The notes under the pieces are model-generated. The model saw only the letters and a program-made list of their open reading frames with translations. It was not told where the DNA came from and made no database searches. 64,000 bases of DNA. Origin: Halovenus rubra. Its GTDB lineage: Archaea; Halobacteriota; Halobacteria; Halobacteriales; Haloarculaceae. This document shows, one piece after another, positions 7,729-18,015 of this stretch. The DNA is taken from NCBI RefSeq assembly GCF_026586665.1, contig NZ_JAODIY010000009.1, positions 248,001 through 312,000 of the forward strand, given 5' to 3'. The translations under genes were made by a program, and so were the position numbers. The number at the start of each line of letters is the position of its first letter. Position 1 is the stretch's first letter.

Positions 7729-10158
7729 ATGGGCATAGGAGCGTACATACCGAGAGTGCTGCGAAAAAGCCTTACCCGTAAGGCAGCAGTGGTGATTTTG
7801 GTTATCACACTCGTCCTCGGGGGGATCGGGTTGTTCACAGTCCTGGACGTTTCTTCTGAGGTGACTGAACAACGCGACACAGAGTTACTCACGAGTACTG
7901 AACAGGAGGCAGAAGCGTTAGAGGAGTGGATTGGCCGACAGCGTTCTGCTACAACGTACCTCTCACAGGATAACAAGATACAGACTGCAGAGCAATCAGA
8001 AAGAACACAGGTGTTGCAAAATCGCATTTCTAGATTAACGTCGACAGCTGTGGCAATACACTACGTCGACATGTCCACAGAGCAGGTGTTATCTTCGACC
8101 GACGATAGTGTCGAGGGGACGTCATACAGCTCGCTCTCGATACCGTGGCGTGGGAATGGACTGAACTTCTATGGCGGTGGCGATGCTATCATGTCGAGCG
8201 CCTTCGAGTATCAGGGGCAATCGGTTCTGGCGTTCGCCAGCAAGCAACCCGAGTCACAAAAAGCCGTTTTGGTGTTTCATAGCGTCGAAACACGTGGGGA
8301 AGGGTTTAGCAGGAACATCGACGGTAGTTACACGCAAGTCGTTGATATCAACGGCCAGGTGCAGTTTGCAGCGGATGAGTCTTCGATTAATGCCGAATAC
8401 GGTGCTGGAAGCGATGCCCCCGTGATTGCAAAGGGACTGACAACGGCGACTGGTCTCGAGTCCCGAAACGACCTCCTTATCGGACACTCGAAGATAGCGG
8501 GTTCCGACTTGGTGCTTCTCAAACACGCACCGAAGTCGAACGTATACGCTCTCCGTCAGACCGTCCAGACTGATATTATTATCCTAGTAGTGGCCGCCCT
8601 CGCCGGTCTTGGGGCGCTCGTGCTTATTATTGGCCGTGATGCGTTGACATCACTAAGTGCTCTCTCGGACCGCGCAGAGGAGATCGCAACTGGCGATATT
8701 GACACAGAGATCGAAGATGAAGGGCGACTCGACGAAGTCGGACAGCTGCGAAACTCGTTCCGACAGACACAGGCATATCTCCAAACGGTTGCCGGACAAG
8801 CGGACGCACTTGCACAACAACAGTTCGATGCTGATGTCCTCGACGAGGATGTGCCAGGACGGCTTGGAGAATCACTCAATCAAATGCAATCGGACCTTGA
8901 AACCTCGATTGCGGAACTTGAAGAGGCACAGCAGACCGCCGAAGCATCTCGACAGGAAGCCGAAGAGCTTGCGGCGGCACTGGAGTCACAGGCAGAAAAC
9001 GTGCGAGATGCAGTCGAGCATGCCGCCGATGGAGACTTGACGCGTCGGCTCGATACAGACACCAGCCACGATTCGATGGAGGCGATTGCGACGGCGTTCA
9101 ACAGCCTTCTCGATGAACTTGAACGAACAATCCATCGGATTCAGGAGTTCTCGGAGGATGTCGCCGACTCGAGCGAACATATCAACACTAGCGCAAAGGA
9201 AGTGAAACGAGCGAGTACCGAGGTGAGCGAGACGGTCCAAGAGATGTCTGCTGATGCCCAACAACAGGACGAAATCGTTCAAGAAGTCTCAAATGAGATG
9301 ACTGACCTCTCGGCAACAATCGAAGAGATTGCGTCTTCGTCCGACGAAGTTGCCCAACAATCCGGTAGCGCAGTGAGGGTCGGCGATGACGGACGAAAAC
9401 AATCGGTGAAAGCCATCGAAGAGATGGAAGCAGTCGACGAAAAGGCAAACAAAACGATTGCCGAGATGGAAGAATTAGACGATGAGATGGCTCAGATCGG
9501 TGAGATTGTGACACTTATCGATGATATCGCTGAGCAAACAAACATGCTCGCACTTAACGCCTCGATTGAAGCAGCCAGGGCAGGGGAAGCCGGCGAAGGG
9601 TTCGCTGTTGTCGCAGACGAAATCAAGTCACTGTCGAGAGAGACGACAGAAGCAACAAAAGAAATCGAGACGCTCATTGCCGATGTTCAGGAGTCTACAA
9701 GCGATGCTGTCGTCGACATGCGAGATATGGGAGAGCGACTTACTGAAGGGATGACGACGGTCGAAGATACCGTTGAAACACTCGAAACAATTGTCGAGCG
9801 AGTCGAGGAAGCAAATGACGGAGTCCAGACGATAAACGATGCGACTGACGAGCAGGCAGCCACGACTGAAGAGGTGGTTACGATGGTCGACAAAGTTGGA
9901 GCCATCAGTGATGACACAGCGGACCGGGCAGAAGACGCCGCTGCTGCTGCAGAAGAACAGACTGCTTCGATAACTGAGGTCACCGAACACATGCAGGACC
10001 TCTCGACGCAATCGGCTGACCTGTATGACCTCCTGACACAGTTCGAGGTGAGAGAGAAAAAAGCGGCCGCAGACGGAGGCCAACCTCCCGAAACAACGGC
10101 AGACATCAATCCATCACAGGACGCAGATAGCACGAACTCCCACAATACAGAACCATGA
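7729..10158 (+). CDS. Halobacterial transducer (methyl-accepting chemotaxis protein)
   Basis: The 809-residue membrane receptor has a first transmembrane segment at about residues 19-40 ([18 protein letters not shown]), an extracellular sensor of about 240 residues, a second membrane segment near 280-302 ([20 protein letters not shown]), HAMP regions and a long cytoplasmic methyl-accepting coiled coil. The signalling hairpin ([20 protein letters not shown]) is near residue 600. Start: [20 protein letters not shown] puts the first membrane helix at the N-terminus, so the 50-residue upstream extension was dropped. Its stop overlaps the start of the binding protein by ATGA. By analogy with BasT/BasB and CosT/CosB of Halobacterium, it probably reads ligand through that protein and signals to CheA. 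Confidence 0.9.
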   Translation: MGIGAYIPRVLRKSLTRKAAVVILVITLVLGGIGLFTVLDVSSEVTEQRDTELLTSTEQEAEALEEWIGRQRSATTYLSQDNKIQTAEQSERTQVLQNRISRLTSTAVAIHYVDMSTEQVLSSTDDSVEGTSYSSLSIPWRGNGLNFYGGGDAIMSSAFEYQGQSVLAFASKQPESQKAVLVFHSVETRGEGFSRNIDGSYTQVVDINGQVQFAADESSINAEYGAGSDAPVIAKGLTTATGLESRNDLLIGHSKIAGSDLVLLKHAPKSNVYALRQTVQTDIIILVVAALAGLGALVLIIGRDALTSLSALSDRAEEIATGDIDTEIEDEGRLDEVGQLRNSFRQTQAYLQTVAGQADALAQQQFDADVLDEDVPGRLGESLNQMQSDLETSIAELEEAQQTAEASRQEAEELAAALESQAENVRDAVEHAADGDLTRRLDTDTSHDSMEAIATAFNSLLDELERTIHRIQEFSEDVADSSEHINTSAKEVKRASTEVSETVQEMSADAQQQDEIVQEVSNEMTDLSATIEEIASSSDEVAQQSGSAVRVGDDGRKQSVKAIEEMEAVDEKANKTIAEMEELDDEMAQIGEIVTLIDDIAEQTNMLALNASIEAARAGEAGEGFAVVADEIKSLSRETTEATKEIETLIADVQESTSDAVVDMRDMGERLTEGMTTVEDTVETLETIVERVEEANDGVQTINDATDEQAATTEEVVTMVDKVGAISDDTADRAEDAAAAAEEQTASITEVTEHMQDLSTQSADLYDLLTQFEVREKKAAADGGQPPETTADINPSQDADSTNSHNTEP

Positions 10159-11393
10159 CAGACAACAACGACCACTCTCGACGACAGTTTATGAAAGCAG
10201 CCACAGCCAGTACAGTTGCGAGCTCGGCGCTCGCTGGTTGTACTGGGATTCTTGGGGGTGACGAGAGCAGTGGGGGCGAATGGAGAAACGAGGAACTCGC
10301 GACAGTGACGGCAACATCATTCGACGATTTGTACCAGCCTGACACTGTGGACTCAGATCCTGGGACTGTGAATCATCTGACTTGGTCGGGATACGATGCG
10401 TCGAACGTCCAAGCCCCGTTCCGAAAAAAATTCAGTTGCGACACAAGTCTAGACCTGTTCACGTCCAACCCTGACGCATTTGCCCGGCTTGACAGTGGCG
10501 AGTGGCAGGACTTTCATCACGCTACCTTCGATATGGCGTGGCTGCCAAACCTCGCCGAAGCGGGCCTAATCCGTCCACTCGACTACGAGCAATGGAAGCC
10601 GTATACATTTGACAAGTACACAGAAAGGTTCCAGAAAGAGGAAGGCTACAAGTACGCGTTCCTCAATGAAGACGACTACTCCTTCGATGTCGATGGAAAA
10701 ATGTACGGAGTCCCCCAGCGGTACGGCTGGGCGTCGTTTGCCGTGAATACGAACACCGTCGATTCATCTGATTACAGCAGCTACGATGCAGCCTGGTCCG
10801 AAGAGTACGATGTTGGCATCTATGATCTTCCGTTTTGGGGCGTTCAGATTGTGATGCTCCGTGAAGGTATCGAGCCGTACAAAAGCCATTCCGAGGCCGA
10901 AATCGAACAGATCCGAGAGGCGACGGTTGACTTGTTCGAGAACGCAACGACTGTGTTATCCGATATTCCGTCACTGAACTCTGCTCTGCGGAACAATGAA
11001 ATCGACATTGGGTTCATCTCGGGGAGTTGGATTAACGGAAGTCTTCGTCGGGGTGGCGACTTCCAGTACCAAGCCCATGTTCCCGAAGAGGGTAGTGTTA
11101 TTTGGGTGGAAACGACGACGATGCTCAAAGGAGACCACCCCGCGGTCTCGGACAACTATCTGGCGTATATGCAACACGGAATTACCGCGAAGAATCTGAT
11201 GTGGCCGACATCCGGCGGAACGAACGTCGTGCCACACCAGTCGGCCATTGACAAACTCAACAGACGCCAACGGGATGTGTTACGCGTTGATGATATCTCA
11301 GAAATTATCGACAGGTCGGTCTTCTATACTGGCGTTCCCGACCTGAGCCGGCTGATTTCGGTCTGGCAAGACGCAAAAGCCCAAGCCCAGTAA
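10155..11393 (+). CDS. Tat lipoprotein, PotD-like solute-binding protein
   Basis: The 412-residue protein begins with a twin-arginine motif ([10 protein letters not shown]) and a lipobox (ALAGC), so it is exported folded and lipid-anchored outside the cell. The mature part resembles spermidine/putrescine-type periplasmic binding proteins ([21 protein letters not shown], a typical second-lobe segment). No ABC permease or ATPase is next to it. Its start codon overlaps the stop of the transducer, so the two are translationally coupled. This fits a chemotactic co-receptor rather than a transport component. The ligand could be a polyamine or quaternary amine but cannot be read from the sequence. 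Confidence 0.85.
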   Translation: MTDNNDHSRRQFMKAATASTVASSALAGCTGILGGDESSGGEWRNEELATVTATSFDDLYQPDTVDSDPGTVNHLTWSGYDASNVQAPFRKKFSCDTSLDLFTSNPDAFARLDSGEWQDFHHATFDMAWLPNLAEAGLIRPLDYEQWKPYTFDKYTERFQKEEGYKYAFLNEDDYSFDVDGKMYGVPQRYGWASFAVNTNTVDSSDYSSYDAAWSEEYDVGIYDLPFWGVQIVMLREGIEPYKSHSEAEIEQIREATVDLFENATTVLSDIPSLNSALRNNEIDIGFISGSWINGSLRRGGDFQYQAHVPEEGSVIWVETTTMLKGDHPAVSDNYLAYMQHGITAKNLMWPTSGGTNVVPHQSAIDKLNRRQRDVLRVDDISEIIDRSVFYTGVPDLSRLISVWQDAKAQAQ

Positions 11394-11399
11394 CGCTGC

Positions 11400-12395
11400 T
11401 CAGGACCAGTCGAGACTCCCACCGCTTTGGTATTCTGTGACTTGTGTCTCGAAGAAGTTTTTCTCCTTGTTAAGGTCGACCTGTTCTGACATCCACGGGA
11501 ACGGGTTGTCGGTTCCGTACTGTGTCGGCAAGTCGAGCTGACCGAGACGACGGTCGGCAATATACTCGACGTACTCGGCGAACTGTTCACCGCTCATCCC
11601 AAGGATATCATCCGGACAGGCCTCATAAGCGTATATCTTCTCCAGTTCGACGGCCTCGTCAATTAGGCCGACAACCTCGTCACCAAACTCGTCGGTCCAG
11701 ACGGTTGGGTTCTCAGTTCGAATCTGGTTGATGAGGTCGACCCCAAACCCAACATGTAGCGACTCGTCGCGCATAATATACTCGAACTGTTGGCCCATTC
11801 CGACCATCTTGTTCTGGCGTTTCAGCCCAAGCATCATGGCGAACCCTGCATAGAAGAAGATTCCTTCCATAATGACATAGAAGCCGATAAGATCTCTCAC
11901 GAAGTCACGAAGGTCTTTGTCGGTCTCGATTGTAAACTCATCTTGATTAATTACTTTTGTCAGGTCGACAACAAAATCGTCTTTCTCTTTTATCGATGGG
12001 ACACGGTCGTACATACCATAGAGGTATTCGGGTTCGAAACCAAGTGAGTCACAGCAGTAGATGAACGTATCGGTGTGAATCGCCTCCTCGTAGGCTTGTC
12101 GGAGAAGGTACTGGCGACATTCCGGCGCAGTTACGTAATCGTAGACGGCGAGGACGATATTGTTCGCTGTCAGTGACTCTGCCGTCGAGAAGAAGCCAAG
12201 GTTCCACTCTACGAGTTGCTGTTCGGCCTCCGAAAGTTCCTCTCCGTTCCACTGAGAAATATCGTCTTGCATCGGGATTTCTTCGGGAACCCAGTTGTTG
12301 TTCACCCCCGCCTCATAGTATTCGCGCGCCCAGTCGTAGTCGATTGGTAGTATTTTGTTCGGGTCATGTTCGGCAGCGTTATTGATTATTGGCAT
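11400..12395 (-). CDS. nrdB: Ribonucleotide reductase small subunit, class Ic-like
   Basis: The 331-residue R2 protein generates the radical for NrdA. The metal ligands are readable: Glu73 (TAESL), Glu104 and His107 (YEEAIHTDTF), Glu177 (MEGIFF), Glu211 and His214 (DESLH). The spacing equals that of Chlamydia R2c. At the position of the radical Tyr there is Phe111, and the first ligand is Glu instead of Asp. Both are hallmarks of class Ic enzymes, which use a Mn/Fe cofactor in place of a tyrosyl radical. It is the last gene of nrdR-nrdA-nrdB, 33 bases after nrdA. The 3' end converges on the binding protein with only 6 bases between. Confidence 0.93.
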   Translation of the reverse strand: MPIINNAAEHDPNKILPIDYDWAREYYEAGVNNNWVPEEIPMQDDISQWNGEELSEAEQQLVEWNLGFFSTAESLTANNIVLAVYDYVTAPECRQYLLRQAYEEAIHTDTFIYCCDSLGFEPEYLYGMYDRVPSIKEKDDFVVDLTKVINQDEFTIETDKDLRDFVRDLIGFYVIMEGIFFYAGFAMMLGLKRQNKMVGMGQQFEYIMRDESLHVGFGVDLINQIRTENPTVWTDEFGDEVVGLIDEAVELEKIYAYEACPDDILGMSGEQFAEYVEYIADRRLGQLDLPTQYGTDNPFPWMSEQVDLNKEKNFFETQVTEYQSGGSLDWS

Positions 12396-12428
12396 TGGTA
12401 AGCGAGTGATGAAACGCGGTAGCTATTG

Positions 12429-14870
12429 TTACTGGCAGGCGTCACAGGTTGGGTCTTCAACTGTACAGAGGTCGCTATCGTCATCTGACCGACGGCCACC
12501 GTCGGAGACGGCTTCTCCGGCGCTCTCGTCGTTTCGGTGCTGTGTTTTCCCGTATTCGGACATGTCGAGCGTCGACTTCTCAACCTGAGAGGCCCCGAGC
12601 GTTCGGAGATAGTAGGTCGTCTTGAGCCCGAGTTCCCAAGCGAGTTTGTACACGTCGTCAAGTAGTGTCCCATCGGTCGATGGGAAAAAGACGTTGTGAG
12701 ACACGGATTGGTCAATCCAGGTCTGTCTGTGTGCGGTCAGACGCAGCTGGTGGCGGGGATCAATTTCGAACGCACCGCGGTATAGTTCCTGTAAGTCATC
12801 AGGAACGGAATCAATCTCCTGAATGGAACCGTCGTGGTATTTGATGCGGTCGACCATCTCTTGGCCCCAGAGGTCCCGCTCCTGTAAGTCTGCGACGAGC
12901 TTGTCATTTATAATGGTGAAATCACCAGACATGTTCGATTTCACGTAGAGATTGGAGTACAGCGGCTCGATTGACGGGGTTGTCCCGTTTATTGTCGAAA
13001 CAGTTGCAGTCGGTGCAATGGCCATTGTATTCGAGTTTCGCATGCCGTGCTCGGCGATATGCTCACGAACCAGATACCAGTCGAGTGACTCCTCACGCTC
13101 AGTCGGAATTTCACGCCCGCGTTCCGTTTCAAGCTGGTCGACGGTATCCTGTGGCAACATCCCGCGGTCCCACTTTGAGCCATCAAACGATGGGTAGGCC
13201 CCCCGCTCGGCGGCGAGTTTCGAGGAGTTGTAGAGAGCGTGGTAGGAGACAAACTCCTGCCACCGGTTCGATTTTTCGACCGCTTTCTCAGAGTCCATCG
13301 GCACGCCCAACTCCATCAGCGCGTCGTGGAATCCCATCGTTCCGAGACCGACCGGCCGGTGTTGCATGTTGGAGTGTTTTGCCTCGTCAGTCGGATAGAA
13401 ACAGAGGTCGACTACGTTGTCGAGCATCCGCATTGCCGTCTCGATGGTCTCCTCAAGATGGTCTCTGTCGAGTGTTCCGTTAGCGATGTGTGTCGCGTAG
13501 TTGATGCTACCGAGATTACAGACTGCGTGTTCATCCTCACTTGTGTTAAGTGTAATCTCTGTACAGAGGTTTGAGGAGTGGACCGTCCCAACGTGGTCTT
13601 GTGGTGAGCGAATGTTACAGGGGTCTTTGAACGTCAGCCACGGATGGCCTGTCTCGAATAGACGTGTGAGCATCTGTCGCCAGAGAGATTCGGCATCCAT
13701 CTGCTCGTACTGTCTCAACTCACCGTCTTCGGCCTTTGTCTCGTATTCCCTGTATTTTTCTTCGAACGCCTCTCCTGACAGGTCGTGTAGTTCAGGCGCC
13801 TCATCAGGACTAAACAGTGTCCACTGGTCCCCGCTTTCGACGCGTTTCATGAACAGATCCGGAATCCAGGCGGCAGTGTTCATATCAGGCGTTCGTCGGC
13901 GTTCGTCGCCCGTATTCCGCTTCAAGTCGAGGAACGAGGGGAAATCGAGATGCCAGCAGGCGAGATAGCCACAGGCTGCACCGCGACGTTTACCCGAGCG
14001 GTTAATCGCAGCTGTCACGTCGTTACTGATCCGGAGAAACGGAACAACGCCGGTCGACTCGACCCCTGTACTCTCGATGAGAGCACCGTCGGACCGAAGG
14101 TTCGTCCAATCGTTACCCAGTCCACCGCTCCATTTTGAGAGCTTAGCGTGGTGTTTGTAGGCAGTAAAGATATCGTCGAGGTCGTCGGACACCGTCGTCA
14201 GGTAACACGAGGAGAGCTGTGGATGGGTCGAGCCGCTGTGGAATAGTGTCGGTGTCGAAGGTGTAAACTCGAGTTTCGAAAGAACATCGTAGAACTCTTT
14301 TGCTCGCTGTTGGGGCGTATCTTCTTCAATAGCAAGCCCCATCCCAACCCGCATCCAGAACGCCTGGGGCAGTTCGAGGTGGTCGCCGTCCTCCTCTGTC
14401 TTGAGGAAGTATCGTTGATACAGCGTCTCCATTGCCATGTACTCGAACTGTTTGTCACGTTCGGGTTCGAGGTAGTCAGCAAGGTCATCGAGGTCGAACC
14501 GCTCTAGAAGTCGGTCATCGAGCAGGTCGATTTCGACCGCGCGTTTGAGGTTAGCCTGAAAGGTTTCTCGGTACTCTCTGTCGAGGTCAAAGCCTGTCAG
14601 ATCCTCTCCGATAACATCACGATAATAACGTTGCCGAAAGACTGCAGCGGCGATGCGTTTGAAATCTGGCTCCCGTTCGATACGGGACGTGAGTGTCTGG
14701 AGTATCGCTTGGTAAACTTCATCTGGGGTCGCCCCATCGTAGAGATCTCGTTCGACATCGTCGACAAGGCTACCAAGTTTTGCTTCTGGAAGGGCTGCCT
14801 CGTAGTCGTCGCGTGCACGTTTAAGAATCGATTCGATTTTTGCTGTCGTTGTACTTTGTTGTTGGCTCAT
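12429..14870 (-). CDS. nrdA: Ribonucleotide reductase large subunit
   Basis: The 813-residue catalytic subunit converts ribonucleoside diphosphates to deoxy forms. Active-site motifs: SSCYLTT (redox Cys), NLCTEITLN (Asn-x-Cys-x-Glu with the thiyl Cys), AVCNLGSIN (second redox Cys) and a Tyr-Tyr pair (KTTYYLRTLGASQ) for radical transfer. The C-terminal tail ends DPTCDACQ, the Cys pair that passes electrons from thioredoxin or glutaredoxin. A canonical ATP-cone opening (VVKRDG-like) is not visible; the N-terminal ~100 residues are helical and may be a degenerate cone. It lies between nrdR and nrdB. Confidence 0.95.
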   Translation of the reverse strand: MSQQQSTTTAKIESILKRARDDYEAALPEAKLGSLVDDVERDLYDGATPDEVYQAILQTLTSRIEREPDFKRIAAAVFRQRYYRDVIGEDLTGFDLDREYRETFQANLKRAVEIDLLDDRLLERFDLDDLADYLEPERDKQFEYMAMETLYQRYFLKTEEDGDHLELPQAFWMRVGMGLAIEEDTPQQRAKEFYDVLSKLEFTPSTPTLFHSGSTHPQLSSCYLTTVSDDLDDIFTAYKHHAKLSKWSGGLGNDWTNLRSDGALIESTGVESTGVVPFLRISNDVTAAINRSGKRRGAACGYLACWHLDFPSFLDLKRNTGDERRRTPDMNTAAWIPDLFMKRVESGDQWTLFSPDEAPELHDLSGEAFEEKYREYETKAEDGELRQYEQMDAESLWRQMLTRLFETGHPWLTFKDPCNIRSPQDHVGTVHSSNLCTEITLNTSEDEHAVCNLGSINYATHIANGTLDRDHLEETIETAMRMLDNVVDLCFYPTDEAKHSNMQHRPVGLGTMGFHDALMELGVPMDSEKAVEKSNRWQEFVSYHALYNSSKLAAERGAYPSFDGSKWDRGMLPQDTVDQLETERGREIPTEREESLDWYLVREHIAEHGMRNSNTMAIAPTATVSTINGTTPSIEPLYSNLYVKSNMSGDFTIINDKLVADLQERDLWGQEMVDRIKYHDGSIQEIDSVPDDLQELYRGAFEIDPRHQLRLTAHRQTWIDQSVSHNVFFPSTDGTLLDDVYKLAWELGLKTTYYLRTLGASQVEKSTLDMSEYGKTQHRNDESAGEAVSDGGRRSDDDSDLCTVEDPTCDACQ

Positions 14871-14884
14871 AGGTCGTTAAATCG

Positions 14885-15364
14885 TCACGATGGTGGTTCG
14901 AAGTCGTCGACTTCAGCATCGAGCACTGCATCGAGTTCGCGGAGAAACTCTTCTGGTTCGGAGAAAGCCTTGTAGACTGAGACGAATCGGATGTAGGCCA
15001 CCTTGTCGACATCGCGTAACTGCTCTGAAACGAGCTCGCCGATTAGACTCGAATTGATAATACGGGTCTGTCGGTCCTGCAAGCTATTTTCAACAGCGTC
15101 GACGATGGCAGTTACCGCGTCATCAGTTACTTCACGCTTTTCGACGGCGCGTTTAATCCCGACACGGAGTTTGCCGCGTTCGAAAGGCTCGATACTTCCA
15201 TCTCGTTTTTTGACTTGGAGGGAGTCCCATTCCGGACGCTCATACGTCGTAAATCTGAACGAACATCGTTGACACTCACGACGTCGCCGCACTGAGCTTC
15301 CGTCGGTACTCGTCTCGGTGTCGATGACGCGTGTTCGCGTATCGCCACAATCCGGACATTGCAT
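14885..15364 (-). CDS. nrdR: NrdR transcriptional repressor of ribonucleotide reductase
   Basis: The 159-residue protein has an N-terminal zinc ribbon (MQCPDCGDTRTRVID...CQRCSFRFTTYE) and an ATP-cone (VKKRDGSIEPFERGKL). In bacteria NrdR senses dATP/ATP and represses nrd genes. I chose the ATG at 15364 because family members start directly at the M-x-CPxC zinc ribbon; 35 additional upstream codons are open but unlike the family. It is the first gene of the nrdR-nrdA-nrdB set, with only 14 bases to nrdA, so it probably autoregulates the operon. Confidence 0.93.
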   Translation of the reverse strand: MQCPDCGDTRTRVIDTETSTDGSSVRRRRECQRCSFRFTTYERPEWDSLQVKKRDGSIEPFERGKLRVGIKRAVEKREVTDDAVTAIVDAVENSLQDRQTRIINSSLIGELVSEQLRDVDKVAYIRFVSVYKAFSEPEEFLRELDAVLDAEVDDFEPPS

Positions 15365-15394
15365 AGTTGTCACTGTTTGACCCTCCAGCGTTGT

Positions 15395-15410
15395 AACCCT
15401 ATATGTTGGG
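15395..15410 (-). promoter_or_regulatory. Possible NrdR box or TATA element upstream of nrdR
   Basis: AACCCTATATGTTGGG is an imperfect palindrome with the CTATAT core of bacterial NrdR boxes, 31-46 bases before the nrdR ATG. It may equally be the basal TATA element, or both may overlap. Confidence 0.35.
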
Positions 15411-15620
15411 CCTGCTACGACTGAACCGCAATATCTGGTGTCATCGCTATCCATATAAAATTTACCCAATCAATTTGAATTAGTACAATCTAAGTTTACT
15501 TATTGTCGTGGCATCAAGGAATGACAGTTATGAGGCCGAATACAACTTCGAAGTATAAAGAATATATACATATATAGAATTATTATAAACGCTCATACAG
15601 AGATATCTAAATTTGATAAT

Positions 15621-17942
15621 ATGGGGTCCCTAAGAAACAAAATTGCCTTGAAAAACCGTTATAAACTAAAATTCTGTCTTGCGTTACTATGTATTTTCTT
15701 GATAACAGGGGTTGCAGGTGGCTATATATATTTGACAGTCGACGAAAACATAACAGAGAAAACACAAAATCAACTAACATCGACAGCTGAGGGCGAAGCT
15801 GAAGAGCTCTCTAACTGGGTTGATCTAACTGACCAGCAGTTAGTTTCTTCTGCACGTACGACTGCGGTCCGTTCCGGTGATACGTTCCAGATTGCGGATC
15901 AGCTCACACGGATTTCCGAGCGAAATTCAATTACGGAGACACATCTTGTCGACGGTGAAACCGGCGATGTTCTCGTCCAGACCGGAACTGAGCAGATACT
16001 TACTGACAACCAGACCCTCACCGACGATGTATTCACTCGCATCAAAAATACCACCGCAGAGAGTAAGGCTGATGTTGAATTTTCGGCACCGTTCTCGGCT
16101 GGCGACGGGAAGCCGCTGGTGCTGGCAACCAAGGAAACAGCAAGCCGTGACGGTCGGGTGCTCGTCTCAGCTATCGACCTCAGGACACTTTCGAACCAGC
16201 TGATATCGGCAGGCCACGATAAAAAGAACAACCGAACAATTAGCGTTCTTGGTCCTGACGGCACCACAGTGCTTTCAAACAACGGCTCGGCCATTTTGAC
16301 CAAGGATGAAACCTGGGAGAAAGCGGTGTATAACGGAAGTGGCTACGGAACCTACTCTACCGGGACCGAACTCGCAGTTGGGCATGCCAGTCTCGACAAT
16401 CAACCGTGGGTTGTAACCGACCAAGTTGAAACTGATGAGGCCTACGCGCTTCGGAGCAGTGTCGCGAACCAAATTCTCCTCTTGCTGGGGTTGTTGCTCG
16501 CTGGACTCGCTGTATTCGGTCTCACAATCGGACGGGATACGGTTCGGACTGTGCAATCACTCGTCGCTGAGGCAGAAACCCTCCAGTCTGGGACACTAGA
16601 TACACCAATCGAAACGGACCGCAACGACGAGTTTGGTGACATCTTTCGAGCACTCGAACAGCTGCGAAACTCACTTGGAACCAAGATTCAGGAAGTCGAA
16701 ACAGAGTACGAGCGTGCGGAATCAGCTCGTGCGGCCGCAGAGACAGCTAAATCTGAGGCAGAACAAGCCCGCTCAGAGGCAGAGGACCTGAACGAACATC
16801 TCGAGCACAAAGCTCACTCTTTTAGTGCTACGATGGCAGCGGCCGCAGACGGAGACCTCACCCAGCGCATGGATACCGAGAGCAAGAATGAGTCGATGTG
16901 TGAGATTGCCAAGTCGTTTAACGAAATGATGTCTGATTTAGAGGAAACCTTCGGAGAGATACAGGCCTTTGCCAAAGAGGTTGTTCGTGCAAGTGAACAC
17001 GTAAACAGATCTGCAGACGAGAGTCAAAACGCCAGCCTACAGGTTGCTGAGTCTATAGAAGAGATTTCAGCGGATGCAAACACACAATCTCGGAGCCTCA
17101 CATCGGCAGCCAAGGAAATGCAAGAACTGTCTAAAAACATCGAACAGGTATCAGCGCTGGCTTCCGACGCGACCGAGATAGCAGCACAAACAGCAGAGAC
17201 TGGGGATAGTGGCAAGACAGCCGCCTCAGAGGCTATCGCGGAAATGAACTCGATAGAAGAAAAATCCGAAGAGACGGTCAGAGAGATGGAAAATCTCGAC
17301 TCGAAGATGGCTGAGATACGGAGGATTAGCGAGCTGATCGGCGAGATTGCCGAGCAGACCAACACCCTCGCATTGAACGCATCAATTGAAGCGGCACGGG
17401 CAGGCGAGGGAGGTGACGGATTTGCAGTCGTCGCTGATGAGATCAAAACACTCGCAGATAACTCCGCCACGGCGACTGAGGAGATTACAGAGTTAGTTGA
17501 CGAGGTTCAGGAAACGACCGAACACGCGGTAGACGACATTCGAGAGATGAACGCACAGGTCGTCGGTGGCTCGACGACCATTGAGGAGGCACTGAATGCG
17601 CTTGAAGATATGTCTCACAACGCCAAAGCGGTCAACGACCGAATGCAAGATATCAACGCTGCGATGGACGAGCAGGCTGATTCGACCAGTGAAGTCGCCA
17701 AGACCATGGACGATGTTGCACTTGCATCCGACCAAGTGAGTTCTGAGTCAGATACTGTTTCAGCAGCCGCACAGGAACAGACTGCTGCGTTGAGTGATGC
17801 CGTCCAGCAGGCAGAGACCCTCAACGAGAAGGCAACCCATCTCGAAACAGAACTCGAGACGTTCACGTTGGCCACTGGCAGCCAATCAGTGTACTACGGT
17901 AATTCGACCGAGCTGACAACACCCGCAAAGACGGACGATTAA
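15621..17942 (+). CDS. Second halobacterial transducer (methyl-accepting chemotaxis protein)
   Basis: The 773-residue receptor has membrane segments at about residues 17-40 ([20 protein letters not shown]) and 283-304 ([19 protein letters not shown]). Between them is an extracellular sensor of Cache type (a late segment reads [14 protein letters not shown]). HAMP and a methyl-accepting domain follow, with the hairpin tip [20 protein letters not shown] near residue 575. The cytoplasmic half is clearly related to the transducer at 7729-10158, but the sensor is different and there is no adjacent binding protein or opsin, so it probably binds a small ligand directly. A TATA-like run (AATATATACATATATAG) at about 15560-15577 precedes it. 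Confidence 0.9.
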   Translation: MGSLRNKIALKNRYKLKFCLALLCIFLITGVAGGYIYLTVDENITEKTQNQLTSTAEGEAEELSNWVDLTDQQLVSSARTTAVRSGDTFQIADQLTRISERNSITETHLVDGETGDVLVQTGTEQILTDNQTLTDDVFTRIKNTTAESKADVEFSAPFSAGDGKPLVLATKETASRDGRVLVSAIDLRTLSNQLISAGHDKKNNRTISVLGPDGTTVLSNNGSAILTKDETWEKAVYNGSGYGTYSTGTELAVGHASLDNQPWVVTDQVETDEAYALRSSVANQILLLLGLLLAGLAVFGLTIGRDTVRTVQSLVAEAETLQSGTLDTPIETDRNDEFGDIFRALEQLRNSLGTKIQEVETEYERAESARAAAETAKSEAEQARSEAEDLNEHLEHKAHSFSATMAAAADGDLTQRMDTESKNESMCEIAKSFNEMMSDLEETFGEIQAFAKEVVRASEHVNRSADESQNASLQVAESIEEISADANTQSRSLTSAAKEMQELSKNIEQVSALASDATEIAAQTAETGDSGKTAASEAIAEMNSIEEKSEETVREMENLDSKMAEIRRISELIGEIAEQTNTLALNASIEAARAGEGGDGFAVVADEIKTLADNSATATEEITELVDEVQETTEHAVDDIREMNAQVVGGSTTIEEALNALEDMSHNAKAVNDRMQDINAAMDEQADSTSEVAKTMDDVALASDQVSSESDTVSAAAQEQTAALSDAVQQAETLNEKATHLETELETFTLATGSQSVYYGNSTELTTPAKTDD

Positions 17943-18015
17943 CCGGTCTAGCCACCTCTCAGCGTTTTATTGAACACGGTACTGACCGAACTGAGCTATG
18001 AGTCTGTGTCTGCTC

